DNA from: CAVQRC01 sp963715045
GTDB taxonomy: Bacteria; Planctomycetota; Planctomycetia; Pirellulales; Lacipirellulaceae
Assembly (NCBI GenBank): GCA_963715045.1
Contig: CAVQRC010000001.1
Span: 1 to 64,000 of the forward strand
Length of the DNA: 64,000 nt
Direction of reading: 5' to 3'
The position numbers were made by a program, and so were the translations under genes. This document shows, piece by piece, positions 39,601 to 47,611 of this stretch (position 1 is the stretch's first letter; every line of letters starts with the position of its first letter). The notes beneath the pieces were generated by a model. It worked only from the letters and a program-made list of their open reading frames with translations, made no database searches and had not been told where the DNA came from.

Positions 39601-42222
39601 GTTGTGGATGCGGGTACGTACACCGTGGTGGTCGCCAGTGCCGATAACACGGTCGGTGACTACAACGTGCAGCTCATTTTCAATGCGGCGGTGGAAGATG
39701 AGTCGCACGAAGGGCCGGCGAATGATGTGCCCGAATCTGCTCAGGATCTTGGCCCGAGCTTCATCCCGCTGGCTCACGGCGCGGCGTCCCGGGCTGCCGT
39801 GCTGGCAACGTCCGATGGACCCGCCCGGTATTGGGTAGCACAGGCCAGGCCCGGCCCGCTCGACTTCTCGCAATCCAGTGGGATGCCGTCTGAGCGGCGT
39901 CTCTTGAGCCCCCGGACGCGACCGGACTTCTACCGGTTCGAACTGCGATCCGGAGAATCGGCGACGTTGGCACTCGCCGCCGTGGAAGATGAAAGTGTCA
40001 AGCTCGAGTTGCTGAATAGCTCGTCCAACGTCCTAGCGGTGGGACGAGCTACGGAAGACCTGAACCAGGTGATCAACAATTTCGTGGCCGCCGAATCCGG
40101 CACCTACCTTGCCCGGGTGACTGGCGACCGAGCGGGCTACTGCCTGGTTGTCACGCGTAACGCCGATTTCGATACGGAACCGAATGACTATCCTGACACG
40201 CCGCAAAGGCTCGACGGGAGCCTGATTGCCCTAGGCTACTTGCATGGGCCGACCCGCCGCGACTCGTCACGCCATCAGTCGCCTGACGACGGCCGGGTCA
40301 TGGTGCCGCTGGCTGAGCAGCGCGACAGTCAATTTAGCCCGTTCGGCAAGACGGACGCCGCGGATTACGCGCCTGGACGAATGATCGTGCGGTTTGCGGA
40401 GCAGGTCAGTGACACAGTCGTTGCCGACTGGGCCAGAAACCGTGGCGGCGACTATCTTGGCCGACTCCCGATCATCGATGGAGCGATGATTGAACTCAGC
40501 GATCGAAACGCCGACATGATCAGGACTGCGGCCGCCTGGATGGCGGATCCGGCCGTCCTGTATGCCGAGCCAGACTACGCCGTGCATTCGCACGGGACGT
40601 TTCCCAACGATGAACTGTTTTCGAGCTTGTGGGCGATGCACAACACGGGACAGACTGGCGGAGCGGTAGATGCCGATATCGATGCGCCTGAGATGTGGAA
40701 AGAGTTCACTGGATCGTCGAGAGTGGTCATCGCCAGCATCGACACGGGAGTGGACTACACACACGAAGACCTGGCGGCGAACATGTGGGTGAACCCGGGG
40801 GAAATCGCCGGAGATGGCATCGACAACGATGGCAATGGCTATGTCGACGACATTTACGGCATCGACACCGTGAACGGCGACTCTGATCCATTTGACGACA
40901 ATGGCCACGGCTCTCACACGGCCGGCATCCTCGGCGGTGTGGGAAACAACGGCATCGGCGTGGCGGGCGTTAACTGGAACGTCCAGATTATGGCCCTCAA
41001 GTTTCTGAATGCCCTCGGTAACGGCCATGTCTCCGATGCGATCGAATTGATCGACTACATGGTGTTGATGAAGCAACAGCACGACGTAAACCTCGTGGCT
41101 TCCTGCAACAGCTGGGGAGGATGCGGGTACTCGCAGGCCTTGAAGGACGCCATCGAGGCCAGCAATGAAGCGGGAATCATGTGTGTCGCGTCGGCTGGCA
41201 ACGATGGCAGCGACAACGATGCTGCCCCGTATTACCCGGCAAGCTACGACCTCGAAGGCATCATCGCCGTAGCGGCAACCGACCACCGGGATGCCCTGGC
41301 CTCGTTTTCGAATTTTGGAAGTGCGTCGGTCGACCTGGCCGCGCCAGGAGTCGACATCGTGAGCACGACACCGGACAACACCTACTCGCTGATGAGCGGT
41401 ACGTCCATGGCGGCACCGCATGTGGCCGGCGCGGTCGGGATGTTGATGGCTCACAGTCCTCGATCATCATTGGCAGAGATCAAGACCGCGATCCTGGAGA
41501 GCGTCGACACCATTGCTGCCCTGGATGGGCTGACTCACAGCGGGGGGCGGCTGAACCTGAATCATGCACTCGCCTGGCTGGGTGACGAAGGGGACTACTA
41601 TCAATTCGAAGCCGATGCGAATGCGGTGATGGTGATTGAGACATTCACACCTGGCGGAGGGCCAGATCAGTTTCAGAATCGGCTGGACCCCTTCATCGAG
41701 CTTTATGGTCCCGCGGGCCAACTGGTGGGCATTGATGACAATGGCGCGGTCGACGGACGCAACGCAGTTCTCCGCTACAGCTGCGTTGAGGGGGGCACTC
41801 ACACCGTCCGGGTCGCTTCCAGCGGCGCCGCTGGCGAGTACGTCGTACGAGTTACCGCGGGCATCGACTTGAACGGCTGGGGGCCTGCCCATGTTGTCGC
41901 CGCAGCAGCCGTTGCTGACCCAACGGCCGGCGGCGTCAGACCTCGCGCCACGTTTCACCGTGCCTGGAGCGACAGCGTCCTGGTCACGGCGTCCGAGCCT
42001 GCCCGACACTTGGATGAAGGAAGCCCGGGTCCGATCGCCAGGCTGCGGAATACGTCACACCAGATTTCGCCTGGCCGTGCGTCAGGGTCTCGTCCGTTGC
42101 CGAGAGCGAGATACACGCTGGCCGCGGTGTGGGAGGACCATGTCAACTGGCGACACGCGGGCCCCACCGAAGATTGGAATGCTGCGAGTCTGCCCGGCGA
42201 TTGGTTTGCTGGCTGGTGCTGA
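36676..42222 (+). CDS. Giant secreted S8 (subtilisin-like) peptidase with duplicated pre-peptidase modules
   Basis: 1,848 residues, intact. N-terminal planctomycete surface-protein motif at residues 34-49 (RLLRGEILEKRQVLAA). First PPC-like pair about 65-330, a propeller-like segment about 350-580 (SLFTIDLETG, DLYTIDRNTG), an Ig-like segment near 770-890, then a second copy of the PPC pair at about 900-1165. The S8 domain follows, with its fervidolysin-like pro-region (PGRMIVRFAEQ) and triad D1356, H1411, S1577 in DTGVDYTHEDL, NGHGSHTAG and SGTSMAAPHVAG. A further PPC-like domain closes it. ATG 36676 is preferred to 36622 because GGGAGGG lies upstream. Probably cell-surface or extracellular protein degradation. 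Confidence 0.92.
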   Translation: MDFSVGAQRTWIRRNWKQSSRASHTRKCLKATSRLLRGEILEKRQVLAAGVFPLPVTSWGPPGSLVYQMSATAEIESVGDADSFTVDLNSGQTVTLTVVGDAGLQPSVELFDPAMTSIGTAVTSGHGQSTVLQTIPTSTAGNYTIEIEGANGSTGVCAVQLILNAAVEGETWNGLRNDDPDSAQDLVPGFTALAGGSATRAAVLGTVDEGERFVVNQTPRDRARPLLEANDPTGDWYRFELADGDSATIALAAAESQPMCLELFDSALNVLAMGTRAENLEQVINNFVTPDSGTYFARVAGDLCDYTLVVTREADFDSEPNNGCGLDAQDISPTGVALGALVNPCTLYGVNRNGSLFTIDLETGIGTSVGDLPQSSTEVEFDPISKRAFTQFSSNMWTGQEFDIATGSAIGPPISNGFVFNGLEWIGDQLFGAAVIYTGFPANLRILDPFRGVSTLVGPTGVDGPLSGLAYDASSDTLYGIAGGRGASDLYTIDRNTGTATVVGSTGIQAGSLEFGPGGLLYAGVTGGDGGLLYRIDPLTAASSLVGDTGFSSITGLLLGPDREDPQTGSALSLTPCGDGDAYRLEVNPGDHLSCELTMPAAGGRTLDNQLDPALELYDPVGRLVASVSSESLAHTAAVAGTYTLWVIAEDLTEGDYVLTCSGNSGAVPPFKVLQIDQPDGVRLQSAPAELTAEFSDSLLLTTIAASDLTINGEPALSVRMSDGNTARFILPDVFVEGTNRIAMANAAVKDLQQTPIDAFASVILIDTTPPGVSHSSIHDGDLVPALTAGFEYQVRFDEPLASEHIEPSDVSLRGKIRGDLEPQQLAYDPESFTLTIRYDGLPEDAYTLTLHSGDGAFEDLAGHDLDGTGDGLAGGDFVVTFSTEIQLAPCPAPLEPNDPCGGLVYQTDVSATISANEDIDRFTVDLAANRTLTVLASTDPNLRISVEVLDADDASLAAATAGGPGQEALLQTIPVVDAGTYTVVVASADNTVGDYNVQLIFNAAVEDESHEGPANDVPESAQDLGPSFIPLAHGAASRAAVLATSDGPARYWVAQARPGPLDFSQSSGMPSERRLLSPRTRPDFYRFELRSGESATLALAAVEDESVKLELLNSSSNVLAVGRATEDLNQVINNFVAAESGTYLARVTGDRAGYCLVVTRNADFDTEPNDYPDTPQRLDGSLIALGYLHGPTRRDSSRHQSPDDGRVMVPLAEQRDSQFSPFGKTDAADYAPGRMIVRFAEQVSDTVVADWARNRGGDYLGRLPIIDGAMIELSDRNADMIRTAAAWMADPAVLYAEPDYAVHSHGTFPNDELFSSLWAMHNTGQTGGAVDADIDAPEMWKEFTGSSRVVIASIDTGVDYTHEDLAANMWVNPGEIAGDGIDNDGNGYVDDIYGIDTVNGDSDPFDDNGHGSHTAGILGGVGNNGIGVAGVNWNVQIMALKFLNALGNGHVSDAIELIDYMVLMKQQHDVNLVASCNSWGGCGYSQALKDAIEASNEAGIMCVASAGNDGSDNDAAPYYPASYDLEGIIAVAATDHRDALASFSNFGSASVDLAAPGVDIVSTTPDNTYSLMSGTSMAAPHVAGAVGMLMAHSPRSSLAEIKTAILESVDTIAALDGLTHSGGRLNLNHALAWLGDEGDYYQFEADANAVMVIETFTPGGGPDQFQNRLDPFIELYGPAGQLVGIDDNGAVDGRNAVLRYSCVEGGTHTVRVASSGAAGEYVVRVTAGIDLNGWGPAHVVAAAAVADPTAGGVRPRATFHRAWSDSVLVTASEPARHLDEGSPGPIARLRNTSHQISPGRASGSRPLPRARYTLAAVWEDHVNWRHAGPTEDWNAASLPGDWFAGWC

Positions 42223-42304
42223 ACTTGCTAACTTCAGCTTCCTGCAATCTGCAAAACGTTCACTCGCCGCGAGATCGATTGCGGCCGCAAGCAGGGAGAA
42301 ACTC

Positions 42305-42864
42305 ATGAGATTTCAGTCGTTCGCACTCGCATGCCTGACCTTGCTCTCGGTCTTCAGCATGCTGCAAGCCCAGGACCAGCCGTCGTTTCCTACCGCGACG
42401 CCGGAGCATCAGTGGCTCCAGAAGTTTGTCGGCGAATGGGAGACCGAGGCCGAAGGGACGGCCGGCCCGGACCAGCCCCCGATAAAGATGACCGGCAACG
42501 ATTCAGGGTCGAAAGCTGGGCGATTTCTGGATCGTCAACGAAGTGGAAGGGAATGTACCGGGCGCGACATTCAAGGCCCTCCAGACGATTGGTTACGATC
42601 CGGCTCGGAAAAAGTACGTCGGCACCTGGTGCGACTCGATGACCGATTACCTGTGGCAGTACGAAGGAATGGTCGATGAGACAGGGAAAATTCTTGACGC
42701 TCGAGGCCGAGGGCCCCAACCACATGGCCAACGGCGAAATCAACAGGTTCCGTGACGCCTACGAGTTCAAGTCGCCCGACCATATCGTGGCGACGTCGTC
42801 GATCCAGGGGAAAGACGGCAAATGGGTCACGATCATGACCGGCCATTCGAAACGCAGGAAGTGA
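42305..42864 (+). CDS. DUF1579 domain secreted protein, two +1 frameshifts
   Basis: Signal peptide (MRFQSFALACLTLLSVFSML) followed by EHQWLQKFVGEWETEAEGT, the usual start of DUF1579. Later pieces continue in two other frames: VEGNVPGATFKALQTIGYDP with KKYVGTWCDSMTDYLWQYEG, then LTLEAEGPNHMANG and SPDHIVATSSIQGKDGKW. Two single-base insertions, near 42510 and 42698, restore one frame, and the 560-bp span fits 3n+2. Function unknown; the family is a lipocalin-like secreted barrel. Confidence 0.78.
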
Positions 42865-42940
42865 GCCGGCGGCGGGCCGCCCTCTTGTGAAGCCGATCGG
42901 CGACGCAGGCTCGGACCGGCGGACTCCCTAACCTCGTGAG

Positions 42941-43070
42941 GAACCACGAGAACACGAGAACCACGAGAACCACGGGAACCACGGGAACCACGGGAACCAC
43001 GGGAACATGGGAACCACGAAATACACGAAATACACGAAAGTCACGAAGCTACGAAAGCCACGAAAGCCAG
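42941..43070. repeat. Minisatellite of AACCACGGG-type units
   Basis: A 9-nt unit (AACCACGAG, then AACCACGGG four times or more) grades into AATACACGA and AAAGCCACG units. Reads as a low-complexity Arg-Thr-Thr-Gly peptide in one frame, which I do not take as a gene. Confidence 0.85.
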
Positions 43071-43222
43071 GGTTCGCTCTCGCGACGAGCATGCATCCTC
43101 GCATTCAACCGTAGCTCCGAGTCCCTGAACCCTGGTCCCCGACCCCAGAGCACTAGTAGCACGCCGCAGCTCCTACGGGTGTCGAGCACGCACCGACAGG
43201 ATCGTTGTCTAAGGAATCACGA

Positions 43223-44445
43223 ATGCCAACACCAAGCAGCCCCTGTTACGCCAATCTTGCTTCCCAGATTATCGATGAAAATGGACCGGGCAGCATTCTG
43301 AAAGATTTCGAAGTGCTCTTGGGTTTCATTGAGGAAGGAGTTCGATCGACCGGAAAATACCACCTGCTGCCGATGGCGCGGCTGTTCGAACTTGATCAGC
43401 GGATGACCAAGCCGCTCCAACCCCGGCTAAAACGTCCGCAACAGAAATCGTTTCCACACCTCAACGGCTTGTACTTGTTGTTGCGAGCAACTCAGCTCGG
43501 CGTCCCGGAATCTGGTGGCAAATCAAGTGGCGGGCTGATGCTCGATGTGGCCATGCACAGTCAGTGGCTGCGGCTTAACCCGACGGAGCGGTACTTTAAT
43601 CTGTTGGAAGCGTGGCTGCGCCGGAGTTCTTGGGAGACGGTGGGTCTCCCCGCGGAGGTTGGATGAGTCACGTAGCCCTGACCGCCCGCGACCTGTGGAC
43701 GTCGATCCCTGCGTCAGGCTGCAGCTTCTCAAAACAAGAGCAAGACCGGCGAGTGTACTTGTACGGTGCAGAGCGATCCTGCACGCTGGCATTGCTTGAA
43801 ATGTTCGGCTTGATGGCGGTCGAGCGGGATGAGCCGGATGAAGGACAGAGCTGGTGCGTCACGGAAGTACACCGCACGCCATTTGGCGAGGAACTTCTTC
43901 AAATCGTGTTCAACGAGATTCAGCGCGAGCTCTTTGCTCACGAGAAGCAAACGGTTGAGTTTGGCGTTTGGCAGCCGACGCTACAAGCTTACTTTCCACA
44001 GTGGGTCAACAACCTGAAGATCGTGGAGCCGGAGTTTCGTGAGGGTGTTTATTACTTCAAGGTGTCACTCGGAAAGCCATGGCGACGAATTGCGATTCCA
44101 GCGACGTCAGATTTGGACGATCTGGCCGGGTGCATCATTCGCGCTTTCGAATTTGATGGTGATCACCTTTACGGCTTTCGGTTCGTCGCGCGCGACGGCC
44201 GACAGGTTCGTGTCGAGCATCCGGTAATCGACGATGCAGAGCTACACACTGACGAGCTGGCGATCGGCGAGCTGCCGTTAAGCGAACGCCAGTCGATGGA
44301 GTTTCAGTACGACTTTGGGGCCGACTGGCGATTCGACGTGCAGTTGGAAAAAATCGAACCGGAAGAGACAAAGATTTCCAAACCTACGATCGTCGAATCG
44401 CACGGCGAAGCGCCGCCGGAATATGAATTTGACGACGAGTGGTAA
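43223..44445 (+). CDS. pRiA4b ORF3-like domain protein, one frameshift
   Basis: About 408 codons. The first 140 residues (MPTPSSPCYANLASQIIDEN, SILKDFEVLLGFIEEG, LNPTERYFNLLEAWL) join the rest near 43615-43640 after a one-base-deletion-type shift; the continuation is PEFLGDGGSPRGGW. The C-terminal 110 residues are the pRiA4b ORF-3-like domain: YFKVSLGKPWRRIAIPATSD, LAGCIIRAFEFDGDHLYGF and MEFQYDFGADWRFDVQLEKI. The role of this domain is unknown. ATG 43223 has AAGGAAT upstream. The gene follows a minisatellite. Confidence 0.8.
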
Positions 44446-44482
44446 CACCCGAACACAGAGCCGCCAGGTGGCTGCCGGGAAC

Positions 44483-46486
44483 TCACCGCTGCGTCGCCGG
44501 GATCCGGCTGTCGCGGGCAGCTTTCACCAGCAGCGGCGGCATCGGGCAATCCAGCAGATCTGAAATGCCGCGAAGCAGTTCCGCTTCCCGCCAGTGGACA
44601 TGCTCGTCGGCACAGATGGCTGTCGCGCAGGCGTCGACGATGCGGCCACGATGTCTGGCGGCGACGCGTTGCAGAGGCTCGAGAGCCGCCTGCAACTCCT
44701 GCAACCCGGTCGCCTCTTTCGGGAGCAGGGTCAGGTGAACTTCGGGGAGCTGGCGGTTGGCGGCCGCGAACGCCCGTTCTGCGACGCCCGGTCGGCTGCC
44801 AATACGCGCCACGGCCGAAATAAGAACCGACAACGGCTGTCCGAGCCGCTGCAGGCCATAGAAATGCGTGGGCGGCGATTTGACCTTGGCGAACTGCGGT
44901 CGCAGGTGTCGCCGCAGCACTTGTGAGAGGACCCATTCGAACAAGTCGATGCGGTGGTCTGCCGCGACCAGGCCCTCAAAGCACTTGATGAACTCCTGGT
45001 ACTGACGCGGAGAAATCGAACGCAACGCGGGCAGCGTGAGATCAATCAGCGGCAGCCGTACGCGGACATCGAGCCGATCGATTTCGGGGAGCAGCTTTAC
45101 CGTCAAGGAGACGAGATCGGCCGACGCGAATTGCTGCAGCACGCGCATCTGCTGTTGCCGCGGATCGGGTTTCTCGTCGAGGAGCAGGCAGAACGTGACG
45201 GCTCTGGCGCCGTAGGGATCGCGAGCGGCCGCCAGGATTTCATCTGGCAGCGCGGCCAGGAGTTGCCGAGCGTATTCGCGATGGTCGATTCTCGGCTCGC
45301 CGACGTCGCGAACCGCGTCGTTGATCGCGCCGGCCGGCACCTCCGCGGTCTCGCCAGGCTGTCCCTCGGCGAATCCAGCGGTCAATTCGGACGTCGCCGA
45401 GCTCGCCGAGCTTGCGGCGGGACCTGCAAGAAACGTGCCGTCCCAACTGGGGTCAATGGCTTTGATCCGTCTCGCCAGTGGCGGATGCGTGGCCCACAGC
45501 CCGCCAATGCCCTCCCAGACACCCATCGAGAAGTACATGTGACTGGCCTCGGAAGCACTCGGCGAGATCAGCTTGGAGCCGTCCTTCTTGGATCCAATGC
45601 GGCGGAGCGCGTTGGCGATCCCGCTCGGATTGCGGGTGAACTGCACCGCCGAAGCGTCGGCCAGATACTCCCGCTGACGGGAAACGGCCGCCTTGATGAG
45701 ATTGCCAAAGAAAGTTCCGATCGAGCCGACCACGATCAGCGTCAGGGCGATCGCCATGAGCACGAGGATAACGCCGCCGCCCCCGCCGGATTTGGAGTCT
45801 CGGTTACGCCCGCGTCCCGGCTGGGCGTAAAAAAACATGCGAAACACGATCTGCCCGACGAAACCCAGCAGCAGGATCCCGTACAGAACACCGATCAGGC
45901 GGATGCTGTTCCTCATGTCACCGTTGAGGACATGACTGAACTCGTGAGCGACCACCCCCTGAAGCTCATCACGCGAAAGATGTTCGGCACATCCCTGGGT
46001 AATTCCCAGTACGGCGTCGCTGGGTGAATAGCCGGCGGCGAAGGCATTGATTCCCTTCTCTTTCTGCAGCAAGAACACGGGAGGGACCGGTGTCCCGGCA
46101 GCGAGTGCCATTTCCTCGACCACGTTGAGCAGACGACGGTGGACGTGGTCCGTCGTATTGGGATAGAGCCGTCGCCCTCCCAATTGTTCGGCTACGATGG
46201 TACCACCGCCCCGACGCAACTGGACGACTTTGAACAACGAACCGCCCCCGATCAACAGCAGCGTCAGGGTTGCCGCGGTCGCCGGCGCCGCCCACCGAGG
46301 GTACCCCGCAAGCCCTGCATCCGCGGCGAGTTCCGGCAACTGCGTCGCCTGGTAGTAGTTCAGGGCCACGGCGGTAATCGCCGTTACGGCCCCCACGATA
46401 CTGACGACCGCCAGGGCGAACAGGACGAACAGCCAGCCGCTGCGGCGTCGCGCGTCGCTCTGACGTTGAAAGAAATCCGTGGCCAT
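44483..46486 (-). CDS. M48 family zinc metalloprotease (HtpX-like), membrane-bound
   Basis: 667 residues, intact. Two N-terminal membrane segments (about 18-45 and 68-90) precede the protease domain. The zinc motif is H181-E-F-S-H185, with a second Glu in the REYLADASAV block. Two more membrane segments lie between them (IRLIGVLYGILLLGFVGQIV and VILVLMAIALTLIVVGSIG). The last 270 residues are a helical extension absent from short HtpX proteins. Membrane protein quality control is the usual role. Directly downstream of lemA with a 30-nt gap, a common pairing. ATG 46486 is used; the TTG at 46498 is less likely. Confidence 0.93.
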   Translation of the reverse strand: MATDFFQRQSDARRRSGWLFVLFALAVVSIVGAVTAITAVALNYYQATQLPELAADAGLAGYPRWAAPATAATLTLLLIGGGSLFKVVQLRRGGGTIVAEQLGGRRLYPNTTDHVHRRLLNVVEEMALAAGTPVPPVFLLQKEKGINAFAAGYSPSDAVLGITQGCAEHLSRDELQGVVAHEFSHVLNGDMRNSIRLIGVLYGILLLGFVGQIVFRMFFYAQPGRGRNRDSKSGGGGGVILVLMAIALTLIVVGSIGTFFGNLIKAAVSRQREYLADASAVQFTRNPSGIANALRRIGSKKDGSKLISPSASEASHMYFSMGVWEGIGGLWATHPPLARRIKAIDPSWDGTFLAGPAASSASSATSELTAGFAEGQPGETAEVPAGAINDAVRDVGEPRIDHREYARQLLAALPDEILAAARDPYGARAVTFCLLLDEKPDPRQQQMRVLQQFASADLVSLTVKLLPEIDRLDVRVRLPLIDLTLPALRSISPRQYQEFIKCFEGLVAADHRIDLFEWVLSQVLRRHLRPQFAKVKSPPTHFYGLQRLGQPLSVLISAVARIGSRPGVAERAFAAANRQLPEVHLTLLPKEATGLQELQAALEPLQRVAARHRGRIVDACATAICADEHVHWREAELLRGISDLLDCPMPPLLVKAARDSRIPATQR

Positions 46487-46516
46487 CGCGAGACGCAAAG
46501 GTAAAAGTAGACGCGG

Positions 46517-47119
46517 TTAGAACGACACCTTGGGAGCTTCGGCGATCGCGGCGCTGTCGAATTCCAGCAATTCGGCATCCTGACTGTGGCCGACCAGACC
46601 CGCAAGGATCACCGGAGGAAACGTCTGCTTGTAGGTGTTGTAGGACAACACGGAATCGTTGTACGCCTGACGGGCGAAGGACACCTTGTTTTCAGTCGAC
46701 GTGAGCTCCTCGGTCAGTTGCGCCATGTTCTGATTGGCCTTCAGATCGGGATACGACTCGGACAGTGCGAACAGCCGTCCCAACGCTCCCGTGAGACCTT
46801 TCTCGGCACCTGCCAGTCCCTGCATGGCCGCCGCGTCGCTTGTATTCGCCGCTGCCTGCTGCAGGCCCGCGACCGCCTGGTTGCGGGCCTGGATGACTGC
46901 TTCGAGCGTTTCCCGTTCATGCGCCATATATCCCTTGACCGTCTCGACCAGGTTCGGGATCAGGTCGTACCGCCGCTTCAACTGAACTTCGATCTGCGCG
47001 AATGCGTTCTCGACGCGATTGTGCAACGTTACCAGGCGGTTGTAGATCCCCACGCCCCACATAAACAGCATGATCACAACCAGCACGAAGCCGCCAATGA
47101 GGCCGATCGATATCCACAT
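46517..47119 (-). CDS. lemA: LemA family membrane protein
   Basis: 200 residues. One N-terminal transmembrane helix (IGLIGGFVLVVIMLFMWGV) and the LemA helical bundle: NRLVTLHNRVENAFAQIEVQ, LKRRYDLIPNLVETVKGYM, AHERETLEAVIQARNQA and ENKVSFARQAYNDSVLSYNT. Function is not settled; lemA is often encoded next to M48 proteases, as here. The long open frame upstream to 47557 runs through the 75-nt repeat at 47154-47228 and is not taken as coding. ATG 47119 has GGAG upstream. Confidence 0.94.
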   Translation of the reverse strand: MWISIGLIGGFVLVVIMLFMWGVGIYNRLVTLHNRVENAFAQIEVQLKRRYDLIPNLVETVKGYMAHERETLEAVIQARNQAVAGLQQAAANTSDAAAMQGLAGAEKGLTGALGRLFALSESYPDLKANQNMAQLTEELTSTENKVSFARQAYNDSVLSYNTYKQTFPPVILAGLVGHSQDAELLEFDSAAIAEAPKVSF

Positions 47120-47153
47120 GGGTTTTCTCCAATCCAACGCGAAAAGATCTCTA

Positions 47154-47228
47154 GAGCCGATCCGAAAACTGGCTTCCGCTGCGGAATTGTTCGGCCGGGG
47201 GACACGCTTCTTGTAGTTTCTGGATAAA
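47154..47228 (-). repeat. 75-nt palindromic element upstream of lemA
   Basis: On the minus strand TTTATCCAGAAAC, TGTCCCCCGGCC, CAATTCCGCAGCGGAAGC and TTTTCGGATCGGCTC fall at family offsets without gaps; 54 of 75 match 12330-12404. Open in the family phase (LSRNYKKRVPRPNNSAAEA then SFRIGS). It ends 34 nt before the lemA start, in the same orientation. Confidence 0.75.
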
Positions 47229-47611
47229 TTCCTGGCTTCGCCGCCGCCAGGCGACTCTTGCAGGACGCGTGTTCGGCAGTCTACCGTTGCCAGTGCCCGC
47301 CAACAACACTCCGCAGGCAGACCGCGTATCGTTCTGCACGCACGACAAATCTCGCTTCCGCAACTCTCGATCGCAAAACGCCGCTGGTGAGCGAGCAGGT
47401 GGTCGCGATTACCGAGCAACTGGTGGCCATCGTAGCGACTACGCTTGGCGGCCTGCTCTTTCTGTGGCAATGGGTTCGTAGTTCGCGGCAGAAAGTCCGC
47501 AGTCGGGAATTCCTGCAACAGGTGCAACCACGTCAACGATGCGGCCGAGCTGATCACCCGGCTGATTCTGCACGAACGGGCGCCGCGACGGTTGTGAGCA
47601 ACGGCGACGTG
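47229..47611. other. 380-bp interval with no recognisable gene
   Basis: Lies between the PEP-synthase-like stop and the repeat ahead of lemA. Open frames here are unsupported. A promoter for lemA-M48 should lie near its right part but I cannot place it. Confidence 0.5.

Noticed and set aside
42941..43070. CRISPR array
   Set aside because: Unit of 9 nt with no spacers.
42936..43301. Open frame rich in Arg-Thr-Thr-Gly
   Set aside because: It is only the translation of the tandem repeat and runs into the start of the next gene.
47120..47557. N-terminal extension of the lemA frame
   Set aside because: LemA proteins start at the transmembrane helix; the extension runs through the 75-nt repeat and has no family similarity.
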